In this document: in pieces, positions 61,351 to 64,000 of the stretch
Numbering within the stretch: position 1 is the stretch's first letter
How the letters are laid out: each line of letters starts with the position of its first letter
Origin: Zhouia spongiae
Lineage (GTDB): Bacteria > Bacteroidota > Bacteroidia > Flavobacteriales > Flavobacteriaceae
Direction: 5' to 3'
DNA: 64,000 nt
NCBI RefSeq assembly: GCF_022760175.1
Contig: NZ_CP094326.1
Location: 2,096,804-2,160,803 of the forward strand
Notes under the pieces: model-generated
Databases searched by the model: none
Told to the model about the DNA's origin: nothing
What the model saw: the letters and a program-made list of their open reading frames with translations, nothing else
Position numbers and translations under genes: made by a program

Positions 61351-62943
61351 ATGAAAATAGTTTTTGGGATCGTTCTGGCCCTTTTCGTTATAAATGTAAA
61401 AGCTCAACACCTTAAGGTGATACCACAACCCCTGGATGTTGTTGTGACAAACAGTAACTTTAAACTGTCTCCTAAGATTAAAATCATTTCTGCAGAGGAT
61501 GATTTCAATACACGATATTTGAAAAGGATTTTGGGAGCAGAGCATCAGTTGGATCTTCAGGTAAAGGAAAAAGGAAAAAAAGGAATCATTCTGAAAATTG
61601 ATAAAACTCTTTCGGGAGAGCTGGGGAACGAAGGATATAAGCTTGATGTAGACAATGATAAAATTGAAATTACAGCTCCGGCTTCAACAGGAGTATTTTA
61701 TGCCATCCAAACGCTCAGGCAGCTTATCGGAAAAGATAAAACTGTTGCAGGGGTGAGGATTACCGATAGCCCTCGTTTTGAGTGGCGGGCATTTATGCTC
61801 GATGAAGCGAGATATTTTAAAGGAAAGGAGCAGGTAAAGAAAATTCTTGACGAAATGGCCATGCTAAAAATGAACGTATTTCATTGGCACTTGACAGATG
61901 ACCAGGGATGGAGGATCGAAATAAAGAAATACCCGAAGCTGACAGCAGTTGGAGGTTTTAGGAATAATACCCAGATTGGAGGCTGGGATAGCGAAAAGAG
62001 ATCCGGAGAACCACATGGTGGATATTATACCCAGGAAGAAATAAAGGAAATTATAGCTTATGCTTCGGATAGAAATATAACCATTGTTCCGGAAATCGAA
62101 ATGCCCGGTCATGCTTCAGCGGCTATTGCAGCCTATCCCTGGTTAGGAACCATAGGAGAATTAAAAGAGGTTCCGGTCGTATTCGGGAAACTTCCGGATT
62201 CATATAATGTTGCCAACCCTAAAGTGTATCAGTTTCTGGAAGATGTGCTGTTGGAAGTGATGAATTTGTTTCCCGGTAAAACAGTACATATAGGAGGTGA
62301 TGAGGTTAAGTTCGATGCGTGGAAAGAAAGTGATTATGTGCAGCGCTTTATGAAGAAAAACAGTCTTAAAACCCCGACAGACCTCCAGATATTTTTTACG
62401 AACAGGATATCTAACTTTTTAGACAAACACAACCATCGTATGATGGGATGGAATGAAGTTCTGGGAGGAAACGTGCATGAATGGCAAAAAGCTGAGGATG
62501 TGGTGGCTAAAGAAAAACTGGCAGAGAATACCGTTATTCATTTTTGGAAAGGAAACCTTGATATGGTGACAGATGCAGTTACCGGTGGTTATGATATCGT
62601 AAATTCCTATCATGTGTATACGTATTTAGATTATAATTATGGATATACCCCCTTAGAAAAAGCATATGAATTTGATCCTGTTCCGGAAGGTTTAGACGAG
62701 AGGTATCACAATAAGGTGCTGGGATTAGGGTGTCAGATGTGGAGTGAATGGATCCCGACTGTCAGGAATATGGATGGAATGATTTTTCCACGCATAGCAG
62801 CGTATGCAGAAGTGGGGTGGACAGCAAAGGGACGCAAGGATTTTGATGTATTTATAGACAACCTGAATCCGATATTGAAGGCATGGAAAGAAAAAGGGAT
62901 TCTTTATGCCGAAAAATATAGAAAAGCTGATTTTAAAAAATAA
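61351..62943 (+). CDS. GH20 beta-N-acetylhexosaminidase
   Basis: About 530 residues from Met 61351 (MKIVFGIVLALFVINVKAQ), with a Met six codons upstream as the alternative. An N-terminal GH20b domain (PKIKIISAEDDFNTRYLKR) precedes the catalytic barrel: FEWRAFMLDEARYF, NVFHWHLTDDQGWRIEIKKY and VPEIEMPGHASA. The catalytic pair Asp323-Glu324 (numbering from the longer start) is in HIGGDEVKFDAW. The enzyme releases terminal beta-GlcNAc or beta-GalNAc by substrate-assisted catalysis in the periplasm or at the surface. The barrel seems complete. It lies 31 bases after the sulfatase and 19 bases before the GH2 gene. Confidence 0.95.
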   Translation: MKIVFGIVLALFVINVKAQHLKVIPQPLDVVVTNSNFKLSPKIKIISAEDDFNTRYLKRILGAEHQLDLQVKEKGKKGIILKIDKTLSGELGNEGYKLDVDNDKIEITAPASTGVFYAIQTLRQLIGKDKTVAGVRITDSPRFEWRAFMLDEARYFKGKEQVKKILDEMAMLKMNVFHWHLTDDQGWRIEIKKYPKLTAVGGFRNNTQIGGWDSEKRSGEPHGGYYTQEEIKEIIAYASDRNITIVPEIEMPGHASAAIAAYPWLGTIGELKEVPVVFGKLPDSYNVANPKVYQFLEDVLLEVMNLFPGKTVHIGGDEVKFDAWKESDYVQRFMKKNSLKTPTDLQIFFTNRISNFLDKHNHRMMGWNEVLGGNVHEWQKAEDVVAKEKLAENTVIHFWKGNLDMVTDAVTGGYDIVNSYHVYTYLDYNYGYTPLEKAYEFDPVPEGLDERYHNKVLGLGCQMWSEWIPTVRNMDGMIFPRIAAYAEVGWTAKGRKDFDVFIDNLNPILKAWKEKGILYAEKYRKADFKK

Positions 62944-62962
62944 AAACGACGAGAATAAAGCT

Positions 62963-64000
62963 ATGATAAAAAAGAAAGGGACAACCCTGGCAGGCTTGCT
63001 TATAGCCGGATATTTTGCTTATGCCCAGCAACTTCCAAAGAAATTGAGTCATTATATAGAGAACCCGCAAGTGATCTCCGAGAACAAAGAAGCGCCCCGT
63101 GCTACTTTTTATTCGTTCTCAACCGAAGAAAAAGCACTTGATAATAATTGGAGAACATCCGAAAATTATATCTCTTTAGACGGAACGTGGAAATTTAAAT
63201 GGGTGAGAAAACCATCGGATCGTCCGCAGGATTTTATTAACCCTGAAACGAATGTTACCGGCTGGGATGATATACAGGTGCCGGGGAATTGGGAGGTAGA
63301 AGGATTTGGCGTTCCCATTTATGTGAATCATCAATACGAATTTGCCGATTACAAAGCTCCCGTTTCGGATGAAATGGAATTTGTCGACAGGATATACCCG
63401 GCTAATCCGGGTAAAGTACCAGGCGATTATAATCCTGTTGGATCGTATAGAAGAGAATTTACAATAGATGCTTCATGGACAGAAAAAGAAGTCTTTTTAC
63501 ACATAGGAGCCATGAAGTCCGGAGGTTTTATATGGATTAACGGTGCGTATGTCGGGTATTCGCAAGGTAGTAAATTGCCGGCTGAGTTCAATATATCAAA
63601 ATATATGAAGCCGGGTAAAAATACCATCGCTATTCAGATATTCAGGTGGACCGATGGTTCGTATCTGGAATGTCAGGATTTTTGGAGGATCAGTGGGATA
63701 GAGCGAAGTGTGTATCTCTATGCGCAGCCTAAAGTCCGTGTCAAAGATGTGGAAATGATGGCTACACTCGACGAAACATATAAGAATGGTGTCTTGGACC
63801 TTTCGGTAGATATTGTTAATAATACAGAGAAGCGAAAGAAGTTGGAGGTGTCGTATAAGATTCTTGATAAATTCGGGATTTTAGTAGCTAACGATACACA
63901 ACCACTTAAGATGGAAGCAGGAGAAACTACTACGATGAATTTTGCTGCGTATGTGCTCCAGGCAATGCCGTGGACAGCTGAAACACCTGATCTTTATAAG
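62963..64000 (+). CDS. GH2 beta-galactosidase, N-terminal part (cut by window end)
   Basis: An open frame from ATG 62963 to the window end (346 codons, no stop). The signal peptide is LAGLLIAGYFAYAQ after a basic start. The sugar-binding domain follows: YISLDGTWKFKWVRKPSDRP, VPGNWEVEGFGVPIYVNH, YRREFTIDASW, IWINGAYVGYSQGSKLPAEF and CQDFWRISGIERSVYL, all typical of large GH2 beta-galactosidases. The second beta domain begins near residue 260. The catalytic barrel is outside the window. It ends the visible operon and would remove terminal beta-galactose. Confidence 0.88.
   Translation, partial: MIKKKGTTLAGLLIAGYFAYAQQLPKKLSHYIENPQVISENKEAPRATFYSFSTEEKALDNNWRTSENYISLDGTWKFKWVRKPSDRPQDFINPETNVTGWDDIQVPGNWEVEGFGVPIYVNHQYEFADYKAPVSDEMEFVDRIYPANPGKVPGDYNPVGSYRREFTIDASWTEKEVFLHIGAMKSGGFIWINGAYVGYSQGSKLPAEFNISKYMKPGKNTIAIQIFRWTDGSYLECQDFWRISGIERSVYLYAQPKVRVKDVEMMATLDETYKNGVLDLSVDIVNNTEKRKKLEVSYKILDKFGILVANDTQPLKMEAGETTTMNFAAYVLQAMPWTAETPDLYK

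Overview
The window reads as a chromosomal segment of a flavobacterium-like member of the Bacteroidota. Evidence: two SusC/SusD pairs, a fused SecDF, Bacteroidota-type promoters (TTG, about 19 bases, then TAnnTTTG), AT-rich intergenic DNA and many lipoproteins and periplasmic proteins. No rRNA, tRNA, CRISPR array, prophage or intact insertion sequence was found.

Region 1 (1-22.3 kb) is mostly housekeeping: a partial sterol desaturase, a YkgJ-type cysteine-cluster protein, a methyltransferase, an alcohol dehydrogenase, QueE, a VTT membrane protein, an exported RidA-like protein, a HerA-like ATPase, YitT, a cupin, an FUSC membrane protein, an exported amidohydrolase, a DUF2911 protein, AsnB, GyrB, an OmpW-like porin, an outer-membrane protein, malate dehydrogenase and SecDF. 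Most units end in clear hairpin terminators.

Region 2 (22.3-30.3 kb) looks like a stress/low-oxygen island: a ribosome hibernation factor, MlaE-MlaF-MlaD, two tandem universal stress proteins, a PAS histidine kinase whose PAS domain carries FixL-like His and Arg positions, and a response regulator that fuses a receiver to a CRP/FNR-type cNMP-binding fold and HTH. Near-identical palindromes (ATGAY-N4-RTCAT, or one mismatch) lie before both stress genes, before the OmpW gene at 16.8 kb, and before a stretch that looks like a small RNA gene at 30.18-30.27 kb. In these four cases the palindrome centre is exactly 29.5 bases upstream of a TAnnTTWG element, the class II CRP/FNR geometry. Two further palindromes sit between hpf and mlaE. 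The likely picture is a FixL/FixJ/FixK-like circuit compressed into two proteins. This is the best candidate for an undescribed system here.

Region 3 (30.3-42.4 kb) is a galactosamine-type catabolic operon on the minus strand: AgaS-like isomerase/deaminase, two PfkB-family kinases, a class II tagatose/fructose-bisphosphate aldolase, an amidohydrolase and a GH109-like enzyme, followed by a separately promoted DeoR-family regulator. A PhoD-like phosphatase and a sodium:solute symporter are on the plus strand beside it.

Region 4 (42.6-64 kb) holds two adjacent polysaccharide utilisation loci. The first has SusC/D, a fasciclin lipoprotein, accessory lipoproteins, a small FN3-like protein, a GATase-like/HExxH metallopeptidase and a WGDYSG propeller-like protein. 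The second has SusC/D, then a separately promoted operon of a DUF3472-type lipoprotein, a sulfatase, a GH20 hexosaminidase and a GH2 beta-galactosidase cut by the window end. Together with region 3 this suggests import and breakdown of a sulfated, GalNAc/galactose-containing glycan, possibly glycoprotein-linked; the substrate is inference.
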